Positions 35,123 through 47,363 of a stretch of 64,000 bases of DNA are shown piece after piece. The notes under the pieces are model-generated. The model was not told where the DNA came from. It was given only the letters and a program-made list of their open reading frames with translations, and ran no database searches. The stretch is from Heterocephalus glaber. Its lineage: Eukaryota; Chordata; Mammalia; Rodentia; Bathyergidae. Location: NCBI RefSeq assembly GCF_000247695.1, contig NW_004624795.1, positions 5,472,686 through 5,536,685 on the forward strand, written 5' to 3'. How positions within the stretch are numbered: the first letter of the stretch is position 1; every line of letters begins with the position of its first letter. A program made the position numbers and the translations under genes.

Positions 35123-35972
35123 AAATGTGCATTTAGGTCATACTTTTATTTACTTATTTTTTACTAACTAAAACAGCCAATCATAGTATCTTGGTTAGAC
35201 TGTAAAGTGTTATCATGATTTCCATTTGCCTCTTTGAAAAATTAGCTTATGAATCTATCTGGGGACACCTGGGTTAAGGAAACAGAACACAGTCTTGAAA
35301 TAAATATGATGCCTAAAGAACTCAAGGCTACAAACTTAGCCATGGAACAGGTGAGTTTTTCCAAACAAATGGGTCTACTGCACTTTCTCAGGGGGAGAGA
35401 GGTATGACTACACTCAGAAGCTTCCATGACTGATTCTCTCCAGTCCTCCACCCCAATCCAGAGGCAGCCAGAAACAAAAACCTAAGTCAGCCTGGTAACG
35501 ATGTCACACCATTTCAGGAGTAAAGGCCAAAGCGACCAGCTGCTCCTCAGGCAGTGTTGAGCAAAGTTTTACTGAAAAGACCCCTCGAGGACCCTTGCTT
35601 CTCGGGGAGACCCACCCAACAGGGAGAGGCTGACTGCTGTGGCCTGGGCTGGCATCCTCACTACACTGGCTTAGGGTGCACGAGTCTCCCAAGACATCCA
35701 GCATACCATGGCTTCACAGTGATGGATTTTATTAAAGACAGCAGCTTCTATGTAAGTGCCTGTGTCTTTTTTCCTCAGATAGAGAAATCCATTTTTAATT
35801 TTTTTCTGCTATAAAGGTGAAGTTTATAGGTAAATGAGTTTATACAATAAACATTTTTAATTTCTATACCCCAGTCACTCATAAATTTTGACTATCACCT
35901 GCATGCAAAGAACTAAAACTCTAGTACAAGGAGAAGATAGTTATTTATTCCTTCAAATAATAATAATAATAA

Positions 35973-36058
35973 CTTTTTTTTTTTTGGTACCGGGGATCAA
36001 ACTTGGGTCCTGGCACTTGCGCAGCAGGCAGTGAAAACACTGAGCTAAATCCCCGGCC
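35973..36058 (-). mobile_element. tRNA-type SINE
   Basis: ggtaccggggatcaaacttg to aaatccccggcc; ccttcaaataat flanks. Confidence 0.94.
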
Positions 36059-36469
36059 CCTTCAAATAATTATTATATTGACCCTAACTTCACAAGCTTA
36101 AAATCTGGTCAAGCAAAACTACAGACACAGAAAATAAGTCATGATTGCTGAATTAAACAAACGTTGAGTTTTGAAAAGATGGCATGAAATGACTGAAAAG
36201 GGCATGAAAAGGAAGGCCTGGACACGCTGTGAAAGGCTGTGAAGAACGTGAGATCCTTGCAGGGGCCGGGAGGAGGAGAGTAAAAGCCATCACAGGCCAG
36301 GAGCGTGCGTAAGGGCCGGGCAGAGCCACCTGCCCCAAAACTCCTGGGTGTGAGCGTGTGATGAGAATGAGAGGACAGCAGGGACACAGATGTAGGGCTG
36401 GGGGTGCAGGCACCACGGCAAGTGGCAGAGAGAGCCACAAAGTGGAGACCGACGGAATGTGCTCTTTAA

Positions 36470-36520
36470 AGAGGAGGGAGAAGGAAAAAAAAAAAGACGA
36501 GGGAGAAGAAAGAAAAAGTG
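36470..36520. repeat. Purine-rich tract
   Basis: About 50 bases of G/A-rich sequence (agaggagggagaagg, then A-run, then gagggagaagaaag). Confidence 0.75.
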
Positions 36521-37074
36521 ATCAAAAATGACGCAGAGAATTAGGACTCCACTCCTATGACTTCTGCTCTTACCAGTGAGATACATTTCCCTATTTTCAG
36601 TTAGATTTTCTACTCTTTAAAGGCAATGCTTTGTGATTGCAACTCAGACATTCGGGTAGAGCTGTCAAGCACAGGTTGACAATGAATCTCCAGACTGGGG
36701 CTGGGGTGAGGGCTGAAGGCAGATGCTGACAGCGCCTGGCTTCTGACCATCGGACTGAAGACTTCTCCACTTTCTGCTGGCCTGGAAGCAGCACCAATGG
36801 AACATGTGCCCTGCTGGTACCGCTCAGTGCCAGGGTGCTTGCGTGGCATGCACAGGCCCTGGGTCTGACCCTCTTCCCCAGCTAGCAATCCCAATGCTGG
36901 GGAACAGCAGCGAGCCACTGCTCTGGGTGGCGTGGTCACAGGAAACAGCATTCCACAGAGCGCTCTGCTGGCAGCTGTGCTGTCCAGGGGGCCAGGTGTA
37001 GTAAATGGAGTTTTCACTTATGATATGTTCACTTTGTGATGGGTTCAATTTATGATCTGTCTCCCAAATATAGA

Positions 37075-37130
37075 CACTAAGTTTGAGGTCAGCTAGGGCT
37101 ACACAGTGAGACTGTCTCCAAAAAAAATGG
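37075..37130 (+). mobile_element. B1 SINE 3' fragment
   Basis: gtttgaggtcagctagggct to gagactgtctccaaaa. Confidence 0.7.
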
Positions 37131-37217
37131 AAGAAAGTCACAGTGAGGTAAAAGAAAAGTACTAAACTACAAAGCACTGGAGACAAGAGATTAAGACAAT
37201 TTTTTTAAAAAATGTAT

Positions 37218-37302
37218 GGGCCAGGGATTTAGCTCAGTGGTTTCGCCACCTGCTGCGCAAGCGCAAGGACCCGAGTTCGATCCCCAGTACCAAAAAAAAA
37301 AT
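37218..37302 (+). mobile_element. tRNA-type SINE
   Basis: gggccagggatttagctcag to gttcgatccccagtacc. Confidence 0.94.
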
Positions 37303-37759
37303 GTCTGGAAAGAACTGGTCACCTACATCAAATACTGCTAAACAACCAGTGAGACAGAAAAAAACATGACCACTAAATTTCATGCTTGAATAATTCCTTA
37401 ACATGAAGGCCCGTGTCCTTTCAGTACTTCCTCCCCGAGGAGAAGCTAAGCCTAGCGCTGAGTACATAAAGGTTAAAGGCCCACTTACTTGAGCAGGGCT
37501 CCAGTGGGTGAGGAAGGAATGGAGCTGAGGAGCTGAAGGGGGAGAGGGACGAGAACCTGGAACAGAGGTGAGCTCAGTTTTCAAAGATGGATGAGAGTTG
37601 AGCATGGTACCTGCTGACAAGGTGGCTCATCTCTTGCTACAAGACAACTCCCCTACAGAAAAACATTCTGGAATTCATTGTATTAGGAGTAGAGTAGGGG
37701 GTTACTCCATTAAGATCTTAAAATTTATACCAGGTATGGTTGAAAAAATGATGTTTAAA

Positions 37760-38110
37760 TTTTTAAAACAGTTATTACAGTAAAAGACACATTGCCAATG
37801 ATCTTCTCAAAATCCCTCCTCGCTTTGAACTCTTATCCCTCCCTTTTCGCCACTTTCTGAAGTGGTTCCAGAAGTCCTTTTTTGTGTTTGGTTGTGCTGT
37901 CGTGGCTGCCTTGACACACTGAACTGACTCAAAATGTTTACCTTTCATGGTCGTTTTGACTTTGGGGAAGAGCCAGAAGTTGCCCGCTGCCAAATCCGGT
38001 GAATGAGGTGGATGAGCACACAGCACTGTGCTGTGGAGCTGCCTTCCCCCTGCGCGGCACAGGCAGCAGCAGCACCGCAGCTCCGAGCACACCTCCTAGA
38101 CACTCATGAG
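37760..38110 (-). mobile_element. Mariner-type DNA transposon remnant (dead transposase C-terminus)
   Basis: Minus-strand translation around 38020-37790 contains HPPHSPDLAAGNFWLFPK, KGKHFES and a ...FRKWRKGRDK end, the C-terminal signature of mariner transposases. The last catalytic Asp of the D,D34D triad (usually SPDLAPxD) appears as Asn, and upstream coding is not readable, so it is inactive. Terminal repeats were not located. Confidence 0.75.
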
Positions 38111-38387
38111 GACCCCAGGGCTGCCTCATAGTGTGGCCCGCTGATGGGATAAGTGTGTTGGAAGTGAGGGGAGCATTCTGATGGGGATTAATGACAGTGT
38201 GTCTTTCACTGTAATAAATGTTTAAAATGTAAACCTTCACTGTACATGCCAATCACTCCTTGTATATAGAAGTGTGATACAGGCACAACTTGAAACTCCA
38301 CTGCACTTCAGAACACATCTACCGAAAGAAAATAGATGGATGCTTTAAAAAATTGTAATAACAAACAGCAAAGTACTTAACTTTTTC

Positions 38388-38471
38388 TTTGTTTTTTGGT
38401 ACCGGGGATTGAACTCGGGTCCTTGTGCTTGTGAGGCAGGCAGCGAAACCACTGAGCTAAATCCCTGGCCC
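38388..38471 (-). mobile_element. tRNA-type SINE
   Basis: ggtaccggggattgaactcg to aaatccctggccc; actttttctt flanks. Confidence 0.94.
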
Positions 38472-38479
38472 ACTTTTTC

Positions 38480-40130
38480 TTGTTTGTATTATAAAGATGA
38501 TTTTAAAAACTAAAACACTAACTCAAAGTACTGAGCCACCAAATCACAGATTTTTTTAAAGCTAAGGAAATGTATGTTCTATATACATAAAACCATTTGA
38601 ATGCCCTTGTAAGATACTTTCAGCCTATAAAAAACACTTTCTCAAAGCTGAAGCATTTCCCCCTTTGGTCTTACTGAAAAAAAAAAAGGTGGTCTTGAGG
38701 TAAGTTTTCTATAAGCTTATACACAGCAACCACATTAGAAAATAATAAAATATTTTTAGGTTCATTTTGGAAAATTCTAAATTTTAAAACCACTCCCAAT
38801 TAAAATATGACCACTTCAAAGACAAGGGATAATTTCAAAGTTCAGACCAAAGCAGCATTTGATAGAAACCACTGTGCACTGCGGGAGCGGTAACCCAGTT
38901 TCATTCTGAGTGTGACGTTTGCTGCCCTCAAGAGAACTGCAACTTTCGAGCAAGGTATTTTCATTAGATGCCTGATAACAGGTAAGACAGAGGGGGAAAA
39001 TCAGTACATTTTCATGCTGCACCGTACGCACCTCACCTCCTGGTTTACAGGAAGAGAGGCATGCTCTTATGAACAAACATATCCGACCCTATTGACAGGC
39101 TCTGTGCATTACTGGTGACAACACCACAATTTCAACTCAAGGCTGAAATATACAACATGTGCCAACTTCACAAGAAAAACCTCATCACACAAAATTATTC
39201 TCTGCTATTTGCTCAGTGGCATAACAATTGCTCAGTAATAACCTGAGCTGGGAAAGCTGCTGAAAGATATTCAAATACACAAAGGTTTTCTCCACATTAA
39301 ATTCCCTTTTCCCCAAATGCCACTCTTGGGGCTGCACTGTGGTAACTGCACGCTCACAGGACAGAAGTCCCCAGGACTCATGTTTCTGAACAAACCACCT
39401 GTTCACTGTGCTACCTCCCCAAAAATGCCACAACAGTTACTTTCAGGGTAGAAAATCATTAGTAACAACGCACTTCAGACATTTGTATTTTAACCATGCT
39501 GGAATGTCTGAAAAAACGATCCTGTGAGCTGCAAAGCACTGAGCTCTGGAGGGAGAGGACAGACGCGGGATTCCACACAGATGAGTGGAGCATGGGGCCT
39601 GGATGGGGAGATGGCTCTTACAGCATGAGTTTCCCAACCTGGAGAAACCTCAAGGCTTCACAATGTATGTGCTGTAAATAGGCACAGCCAGCTTAAAACC
39701 TTAATGTTCGGCTTGCTTACTTCTGTTTTAAAATAACTTTTCTCATATACCAAACCCAGAGCACAGTCAAGGTAACCAAACCACGTGACCAGGCAGGTGG
39801 CCTGGAGATACCTGAGTCTAATCTCCCATCATCTATTTATGGGGAAGAAAATTTTAATTAGTAATAAGGAATTTCACTATAATATCTTCAAATATACTTT
39901 CCCTTTCCATAACCAAAGAATTTTCAGACTAGATTATACCAATGTAAATTTTCTATCACTACTTTTAGTAACATCTTCATTTCAATCACGCAAGGTTCAA
40001 GGAATCACTTTCTTCCCTTTCCTGGCTCCTAAGTCACAGAGTTCCCCCAGGTAAGTGTTAGTCTCTTCATGAATGGTTAAAGGATGAATCTTTTAGCCAA
40101 TAGACCTTCATCTCCTCCATTCATAAAGTG
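38480..40130. other. Intron 1 stretch free of SINEs
   Basis: About 1.65 kb with no repeat or ORF I can support. Candidate old unique or constrained sequence. Confidence 0.5.
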
Positions 40131-40131
40131 A

Positions 40132-40326
40132 TGAAAACCTGTAATCCCAGCTACTTGGGAGGCTGAGGCAGGAGGATTATACATTTGAAGCCAGCCTGGG
40201 TAATTTAGTGAGATCCTGTCTCAAAATAAAAATTTTAAAAGGGCTGAGTGTGTAGTTCAGTTGTAGAGCACTTGCCTAGCACATGCAAGGCTCTGGGTCT
40301 GATTCCCAGTACTGTGAAAAAAAAAT
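40132..40326 (+). mobile_element. B1-dID dimeric SINE
   Basis: A B1 monomer (aatcccagctacttgggagg...cctgtctcaaaataaaa) joined to an ID (gggctgagtgtgtagttcag...gtagagcacttgcctagcac) with one terminal A-tail. Confidence 0.9.
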
Positions 40327-40560
40327 CATTGCATATATAACTGCTATGCTTGACTTTTCCTGAAGATAAAATCCAACCAGACAATAGATGACTTTTTTCT
40401 TGGTGGGGAAGTGGATGTGAGGGGTGGTGGTAAGGAGGTTATCCAGATTTTCTCATTTCTTTACAATGAATATACACTATTCCTACAGTAAGCAAGCCAA
40501 CTGACCAGGAACTTAAATGAATTCATCAAAATCATTCGGATCCAATGTCTAACACTTCCA

Positions 40561-40699
40561 TTTATTTTTTATTTGTTTTTGGTATTTTTGAGACAAGGTC
40601 TTGCTGTGTAGTCCAGGCTGGCCTTGAACTGGAGGCAATTCTCCTGCCTCGGCCTCCCAAGTGTTTGGGATTACAGGTGTGTGCCACCATGCCTGGCTT
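40561..40699 (-). mobile_element. B1 SINE
   Basis: tttttgagacaaggtcttgc to caccatgcctggct; aacacttScattta flanks. Confidence 0.93.
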
Positions 40700-41035
40700 A
40701 ACACTTGCATTTAGATCCAAAGATTCATGACAGGAAGTTAAAAAAAATGCAAACATAATTTAAGAAACTCTTAAAATCTACACTAAGCCTTAACATATTA
40801 GCAAATTTTTATTAAGACTCACCAAATATTTACACTGTCAGAGACACAACTAGAAGCACAACAGATAGGATCTGTCCTCTCAGGAGGCTTAGCCATCTCA
40901 CCAATAAAAGGGTGTGGCCATTTGTCCTAGTTTATACTTGCTTCTCCCAGAGTAACTGTTAATAGTGCCCCCCCTTTCCAGTGTGGACAATAAATGATGT
41001 GCTTACTCTATTCATTAAAAAACATACTACCCAGG

Positions 41036-41121
41036 GGCCGGGGATTTAGCTCAGTGGTGCCACCGCCTGCCTCGAAAGCACAAGGTCCTGATTCAATCCC
41101 TGGTACAAAAAAAAAAAAAAA
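41036..41121 (+). mobile_element. tRNA-type SINE
   Basis: ggggccggggatttagctca to gattcaatccctggtac. Confidence 0.93.
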
Positions 41122-41165
41122 TACTACCATTCCTACAGTGTTATTATATGATTAAACTTATTTTA

Positions 41166-41249
41166 GGGCCAGGGATTTAGCTTAACAGTGCTGCGCCTGC
41201 CTACAAGTGCAAGGTCCTGAGTTTGATCCCTGGTACTGGAAAAAAAGTT
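41166..41249 (+). mobile_element. tRNA-type SINE
   Basis: gggccagggatttagcttaa to tttgatccctggtact; aaacttatttta flanks. Confidence 0.93.
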
Positions 41250-41392
41250 TTCAAACTTATTTTAGACATTCATCTAGTTCTGACATGTAATGAAATAAAA
41301 AATTTGCTTTACTCAAATAAGAGTAAATAAAATCAAATTTATCACATCAAAATGTACACAAAGTAAATAAATTAAACAAAATTTTTTTCTTT

Positions 41393-41525
41393 TCTTTTTT
41401 TTTTTTTTGCGTTTTTTTGAGACATAGTCTTGCCATGTAGTTCAGGCTGGCCTTAAACTCTCAGTGATTTTCCTGCCTCAGCCTCCTCCAGTGCTGGGTT
41501 TACAGGCATGCACCACTATGGTTGG
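41393..41525 (-). mobile_element. B1 SINE
   Basis: tttttttgagacatagtctt to gcaccactatggttgg. Confidence 0.9.
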
Positions 41526-41536
41526 AGATGAATTTA

Positions 41537-41621
41537 TTTTTTTTCCCCGGTACTGGGGATCAAACTCAGCACCTTGCACTTGTGAGGCAGGGGCGGTGCC
41601 AATGAGCTAAATCCCCGGCCC
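41537..41621 (-). mobile_element. tRNA-type SINE
   Basis: ggtactggggatcaaactca to aaatccccggccc. Confidence 0.93.
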
Positions 41622-42717
41622 TTCAGCAATGAATTTTTAAAATGAAGTCCCTTGAAGGCAGATAGTTTGGGTTTGTTTGCTTTAAAGGGAAAGGAGTCTC
41701 AAAACTCCTGGGCACTTATTTTTACAGTGTTCTAGCTAATAACTGAAGAAGAGAATACAAAACCAGGTATTATTTTGCAATCCCCAAGAAGAAACAATGT
41801 TCCCTGGTAGAATTATATACTACCATCTATTAAATAACCTTGCTCTATGCCTGCAAAAAGAATCAGACCATAATCATCCAATTAAGACTATAGGTCTAAA
41901 AGACAATTTTCAGGAAACAAAAGGAACTGAGGAACATGTCAAATGACACCATAAGGATGCAGCCAGCGGACTGCAGATACAGACAACTATGCAATAAGTG
42001 ATCTGTATTCCCCAACAGAAAATTTTAAGGGCAGCGGAGGCATGCGACCCACCCAGCCTGTAGAGCAGAAATTTACACATAAGAACCAAACACTCTTCTC
42101 TGGATCCTAGTTCCAACAAACTGAAAAAAACCTATGAGTCAAGTGAGAAATATAAACACTGACAGCACATTTAATGATGCTGAGAAAGTTTGCTAGTGTA
42201 ATAATGTTATTGTAGTTGTTGTCTTAAGAATAATTTTATATTAATAAATAACATGATGTGATGTCTGGAATTGCTTCAAATGTGAGGCAGGCAGGGTAGG
42301 TAGGGGTGAGCGGTGGATATGGATGTAGAAACAAGATTGGCCCAGTTCACACTCCTCTCTCTAGAATATAAAAAGGGTTTTATTTTTCCCAAAACCAATA
42401 CAACAGCCTTCTTTGAAAGGTCAAAATAATATCATAACTGAGAAACACAGGACAGTATGACCTGATAATAACTACAAAATCTAATCATTTGATGTGACCA
42501 GGGGAGGAGAGGAAGTCAGTGTGAGTGTGAAAATCCCTCCATATTATAACTAATTTTCTCTTTATACCACTTATATTTCATATGTCTAAAAGCAATATGG
42601 TGTATTTCTGAGTTAATAAAAATTCAAAATATGCTAACACATCGTGATTAAAGGTATAAAAGAAACATGAAATGTGTTAGAAGGAAAACATTTTCTTAGT
42701 GAAGTCATCCCTCCGTC

Positions 42718-42737
42718 AGGGTTAAGAGTCTAACCCT
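42718..42737. promoter_or_regulatory. Inverted pair of ZNF652-type motifs (AGGGTTA/TAACCCT)
   Basis: agggttaagagtctaaccct: two 7-base arms with a 6-base spacer in intron 1. AGGGTTAA is the reported ZNF652 recognition core (from memory). Binding here is speculative. Confidence 0.3.
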
Positions 42738-42778
42738 CTAACCTTGTAGTTACTACTACACCCCAAACATGACTTCGC

Positions 42779-42837
42779 TTTTTTTTTTGTACCAGGGATC
42801 GAACTCAGGACCTGGTGCCACTGAACTAAATCCCCAG
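42779..42837 (-). mobile_element. tRNA-type SINE with internal deletion
   Basis: gtaccagggatcgaactcag joined directly to gtgccactgaactaaatccc, losing the middle third; catgacttcRctttt flanks. Confidence 0.92.
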
Positions 42838-43479
42838 CATGACTTCACTTTTAACATTTCAAGGGCAGAATAATAAAACGGAACCACAGACGTCTCTTGT
42901 CTTTCAGCAGAACTCACCATGCAGCTCTGGCCACAGGCAGGGGTTCAGGTGTGAGCTGCTCAAGTGCGCAGCCAGCATTTACAGTGCTGGTGTCAAAGTC
43001 ACTCCACACAGTCCCCCGTGGACACACACCATGCCCTGGGGTCTCTGCAGAGTGGAGAGACTGTCCTCCAAACAAAGGGTGTGTGTTCCCGCTGCGAGGT
43101 CCAGGGGAGCAGAAAACCACTGCAGAGGGTTCTCTAAATTCACTGCACTGGGAAGTGATGGATTCCCTTCTGGGTCAGCCAGCCCCTGTCACTGGACAGC
43201 AGGCACAAGGGTCTCAAGCAGCCCCAGGTGCAGCCTGCCCGGCTCAATGCAGTTCACCCCCTCTCTGTAGCAGCAGATAGCAGCTGGCCTCAGGTTGAAA
43301 CTGCATCTTAGTAGCCAGCACCTCTGACTGGGGTTCAGGGTGTACTTGCCTTTACCTAGATATCTAATGCAGCAACACACTAAGGTCCAGCTGCTGAAAT
43401 CTTCAGCTTCCCTGTTCCAACTGCTGACACAACACCCAGTCCATCAGAACCATCTCTCTGCTGCCCTCTTAAGCCACCC

Positions 43480-43945
43480 TACACAGAGAGTGTCAGAATG
43501 TGGACTACAACTCCCTGGCTACAAAACCTTCAGTGGTTTCTAGGGCCTTGGACTAAATCACAACTCCTTCTCCACCTGAGCCCAGCATTCCTGGTCATGG
43601 ATCTCAAAGTCCTCCTTTCCTTCCTACCTAAGTCCTTATGCTATTTTTCACTTGCACCCTGGCTTTTCCTATCTCTGAAACTGTATGTCACTCATGCCTC
43701 CTACCCAGAACCCCCTCCCACGCTCTCCCACAGTAAATCCTGGCCGTCCCTCAGGAACTGGCTCCAGCGCACCTCTCCCCAGAGTGGCTCCTGACCGCCT
43801 AGGCAGAGATTTCCCCACCTAACCCTGTGTAACACAGGGCTTTCACCTAACACACCACAGCCTGAATGCTGTGGCTTTTCTGTAAGTTCTGTCTCTCCCA
43901 CTATAAGCTCTTTGACAGAAAGGAAAGAGATGTGCCCACCCCATG
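43480..43945 (+). mobile_element. LINE-2 (L2) 3' remnant
   Basis: Degenerate similarity along L2's 3' end: ggactaaatcacaactcctt, then Pro-type C-rich text, tcaggaactggctcc, ctataagctctttgacagaaa. Old, present in mammals generally. Confidence 0.6.
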
Positions 43946-44151
43946 CCACCTAATGCACTGCTCTGCCCGAGGCATGCCCAGGACACACGTGCCAATGCAG
44001 GTCCCTGAGCTTAGCCCACTGCTTTACCCGACACACACGGCAAATGCCGTTCTGCCCAGAAAGAGGCACTTCAGATTTAGCATGTGCTTTCTCATGGTTT
44101 TTTTTGCCTCCTGGAATACTCGAGGATTTTTTTTTCTGTTAAAAAAAAATG

Positions 44152-44343
44152 TGGCCTGGCATGGTGGTGCATGCCTGTGATCCCAGGAGCACTCTGAGAG
44201 GCTGAGGCAGGAGGATTACAAGTTCGAGCCCAGTCTGGGCAACTTCGCAAGACCATGTCTCAAAGATAAAAAGTGGGGGGAAAAAAAAAGGGCTGGGGAT
44301 ACAGCTCAGTGGAAAGGCCCTGGCTTCAATACCAGTAAAGCAG
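44152..44343 (+). mobile_element. B1-dID dimeric SINE
   Basis: B1 (ggcctggcatggtggtgcat) then ID (gggctggggatacagctcag) with a shortened middle. Confidence 0.88.
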
Positions 44344-44711
44344 AAAAATGCGGGTGTTAATGGAGTATTTAAGGGTTCCCTTTAAATTGGAGGAATAGTG
44401 ATCCATATCTATTTGATGCGGCCAATTCCCTCTTCCTCTGCCATAAACTGTGCTGCTTAAGAAATGATTCAAATGAATGAATCTGGATGCCACAATTTGC
44501 CTCAAGAAGGATGCTTCCCATTAGTGAAAATACCCAGGTACTGCCCCATCTGAAAAGGTATTTCGCCTCAGGGCCAGCCCTCCTCTCTCAAGAACCACAA
44601 CGTATTTCAATTCTTAAACCTTTCTGCCTTCAGGACTCTCCACCACGTTCTCAATTAGCAGCCAACTTCCAATGCACAGGGTGGGCAACTTCCCAGGAAC
44701 TCCTAGGGGGT

Positions 44712-44713
<2 letters not shown>

Positions 44714-44787
<74 letters not shown>
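44714..44787. repeat. (TG)n microsatellite
   Basis: An uninterrupted TG run of over 70 bases; a potential Z-DNA former and polymorphic marker. Confidence 0.98.
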
Positions 44788-45261
44788 ACAGGGGCAAACA
44801 GTGCACTGCTAGGGCCCAAGCACAAGCAAGTGCAAGAATCCTGCTCTGCCAGGAACCAGGAGAGGCCGGGGAGTGCCCCAGCCCTGCCCTAAAGAGCCCT
44901 GGGGCAGAACTGTCGTGAATGTCAAGATAATTTCAAAGATACTAATGTCTGAAGATAACTTACATTTGTTTAAACAAATACAGAGAGCCAGATGCATTAT
45001 GTATAATACATGTGCACAATGTATGTTACAAGCTACAACAGAAAGTCATCTGTGAATAGGCACTCAAGCTGTTTAAGAGCTTAATCTAAGATGTTTCCAA
45101 ATAGAAAAGGAATACTGTTAAAACTAAAGAAATCTGAATTAACTCTGAAGCCTAGTTAATAGTAATACAGTACAGTAAACCAATGTTGGTTTCTTCCTTC
45201 TGAGGAGCACACCATGCTTATGGAAAATTTTATCAACAGGGAAACTGGGTAAGGGTTACAT

Positions 45262-45325
45262 GGCAGCAATCCTGCTTCAGCCTCGTGAGTGCTGGGATTC
45301 TAGGTGTGCGCCACTGCATCTAGCT
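45262..45325 (-). mobile_element. B1 SINE fragment
   Basis: aatcctgcttcagcctcgtg to gcgccactgcatctagct. Confidence 0.85.
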
Positions 45326-45954
45326 TAAACTGTAATCTTTCTAAGCATTCTCAAGTTTACTTGGTAGACTATCAACTAGCAAGTAGGCATGGTTTTTCAC
45401 CAGAATCCATGTACAAATGTGTAAGTATGTTTTATGGCACAAATCTCAATTTGGCTAATGCCAAGATAACCCGGCTGACTCTGGCATTACCTGGCACCCC
45501 CAGCGCCAGCTCAGCACACAGTATGGATGTGGAACAGCTGCCTGAGAGCCACTCTGTCTGGTCTCCTGACTGCGAGGCATGTGCACTTCTGGACTCGGCC
45601 ACAAAGAACTCCCCACTGGAAGGACAGGAAGATGTGCATGAGGGTATCGGTCACAGCAGACTTTATGAAGACAGACCGGAAACCCAAAAAAGGGCACAGA
45701 GAGACACAGGCAAACTATGAAGTCATCTGACTTGTGATAAAGATTTATTAACTGATACATTAATGCAGCCGCATGGAAAAAGATTAAAGAACGTGAGTGG
45801 GGATCCTAAAAGTTTGTAGAGTAAAAACATGAACATATTTGTGCGCATGTGTGCGTACATTGAGAGAGACTCTTAGGACAGAAGGAAGAGAAGAAAGGAG
45901 ATACTTTTATTTATTTTCTTCATTTTTTTGTACTTGTAAAATAAGCATGTATAA

Positions 45955-46070
45955 TTTTTTTTTGATAGGGTCTATGCAGCCCAGGCTGGCCTTGAACTCA
46001 CTTGCAGCCATCCTCCTGCCTCAGCCTCCCAGGTGCTGGGATTACAGGCGTGCGCCACCACACCTGGCAC
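45955..46070 (-). mobile_element. B1 SINE
   Basis: ccaggctggccttgaactca to gcgccaccacacctggc. Confidence 0.92.
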
Positions 46071-46323
46071 ATTTATAATTTTTAAAGAAAAATAGTGAAT
46101 AATTAGTTTTAATATATAGAAAGAATCTATATAATTAAAGAATCTATATAGAAAGAATCTGTCTTATAGCCAAAAGACATTAAGGGCAATAAAGTTTTTA
46201 AAAGTGATTCCTATTTGTGACAAAATATTCGTTATTAAATTTACTCTAAGTTATAATCCTATAAAGCTAAGAAATACAAAAACACTATATATAAGCCAAG
46301 AGTCTCTAGGTTGTCCATGTTTC

Positions 46324-46410
46324 TTTTTTTTTTTTTTGGTACCGGGGATTGAACTTGGGTCCTTGCGCTTGCAAGGCAGGCAACAGAACCACTGAGCTAA
46401 ATCCCCAGCT
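46324..46410 (-). mobile_element. tRNA-type SINE
   Basis: ggtaccggggattgaacttg to aaatccccagctc; aggttgtcMatgtt flanks. Confidence 0.94.
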
Positions 46411-46722
46411 CAAGGTTGTCAATGTTAATTACAACATCATGAATGTAAGCTTAGCTTCTAGATGTAACATGTATCACCACAGTACTATTGTTTAGGTCCA
46501 AAAAAATACTATAGTTATAAATATCAAGTTATTTCATATGGATTCCATTTATAAATACGTATACTGCTGATAATATTTGTATTTTACTTGAGAAGATTAG
46601 TCAATAATTTTGCACAACACACACAAATCTCTCCTCTTACCAACGATTTATCTCAATGCTTTTAGGAGCTAGGAAAACTTAAAATACACTTAATATAAAA
46701 CCCTGCAGAATGAGGGATAAGG

Positions 46723-46807
46723 AAGGCCGGGGATTTAGCTAAGTGGTTCCGGCACCTGCCTCATAAGCGAAAGGTCCCGAGTTCAATCCCTGGTACTAAA
46801 AAAAAAA
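46723..46807 (+). mobile_element. tRNA-type SINE
   Basis: ggccggggatttagctaagt to gttcaatccctggtact; gagggataaggaa flanks. Confidence 0.94.
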
Positions 46808-46902
46808 GAGGGATAAGGAAACGAGAGACTCATCAAAGTCAAATGGCTCCTCTCAGGTCAGCAATGGGCCTAGGACCCACCTTCTGATCAAAAGGCTCAA
46901 TG

Positions 46903-47058
46903 CTGGGTACAGTATACTGGTGCACACCCGTAATCCCTCAGGAAGCTGAACCAGGGAGATTCCAAATTCAAGGATAGTCTGAGCAATTTACCGAGACCTT
47001 GACTCAAAAAGGCTGGGATGTGGTTCGGGGCTCCCTGAGTTCAATCCCCACTAGCACA
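46903..47058 (+). mobile_element. B1-dID, degenerate
   Basis: gcacacccgtaatccctcag...gagaccttgactcaaaaagg, then ggctgggatgtggttcgggg...gagttcaatcccca. Confidence 0.75.
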
Positions 47059-47096
47059 ACATGCACGCATGCACGTATGCACGCACGCACATGCCA
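47059..47096. repeat. (CACG/CATG) simple repeat
   Basis: Alternating gcacgcatgcacgtatgc-type units at the end of a degenerate B1-dID. Confidence 0.8.
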
Positions 47097-47363
47097 AAGA
47101 AGAGGAGAAAAGAAACAAAACAAAAATGTACATCCCCCAACACTTGCCTTTGAATGTTTATAGTGGCTCTCTTCATAATCATAAACAACTGGAACTAATC
47201 CAAATCCTTCAAATGCTGACTAAGGAACAGTTAGTGGTACACTCAGATAATGGAATATTACTTGATAATAAGGAGCAAGTTGCTGATACACAAAAAAGCT
47301 TGGAAAAAAATCTCAAAGGCATTATTCTGAGTGAAAGAAGACAGACTTTAAAGTTCACATATA

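Noticed and set aside
44487..44918. Cys/Val repeat ORF
   Set aside because: Translation of the TG microsatellite.
45304..45720. Plus-strand ORF of 138 codons
   Set aside because: It starts inside a B1 fragment and shows no known domain.
47059..47096. Possible CRISPR-like alternating repeat
   Set aside because: A simple CACG/CATG microsatellite in a mammalian SINE tail.
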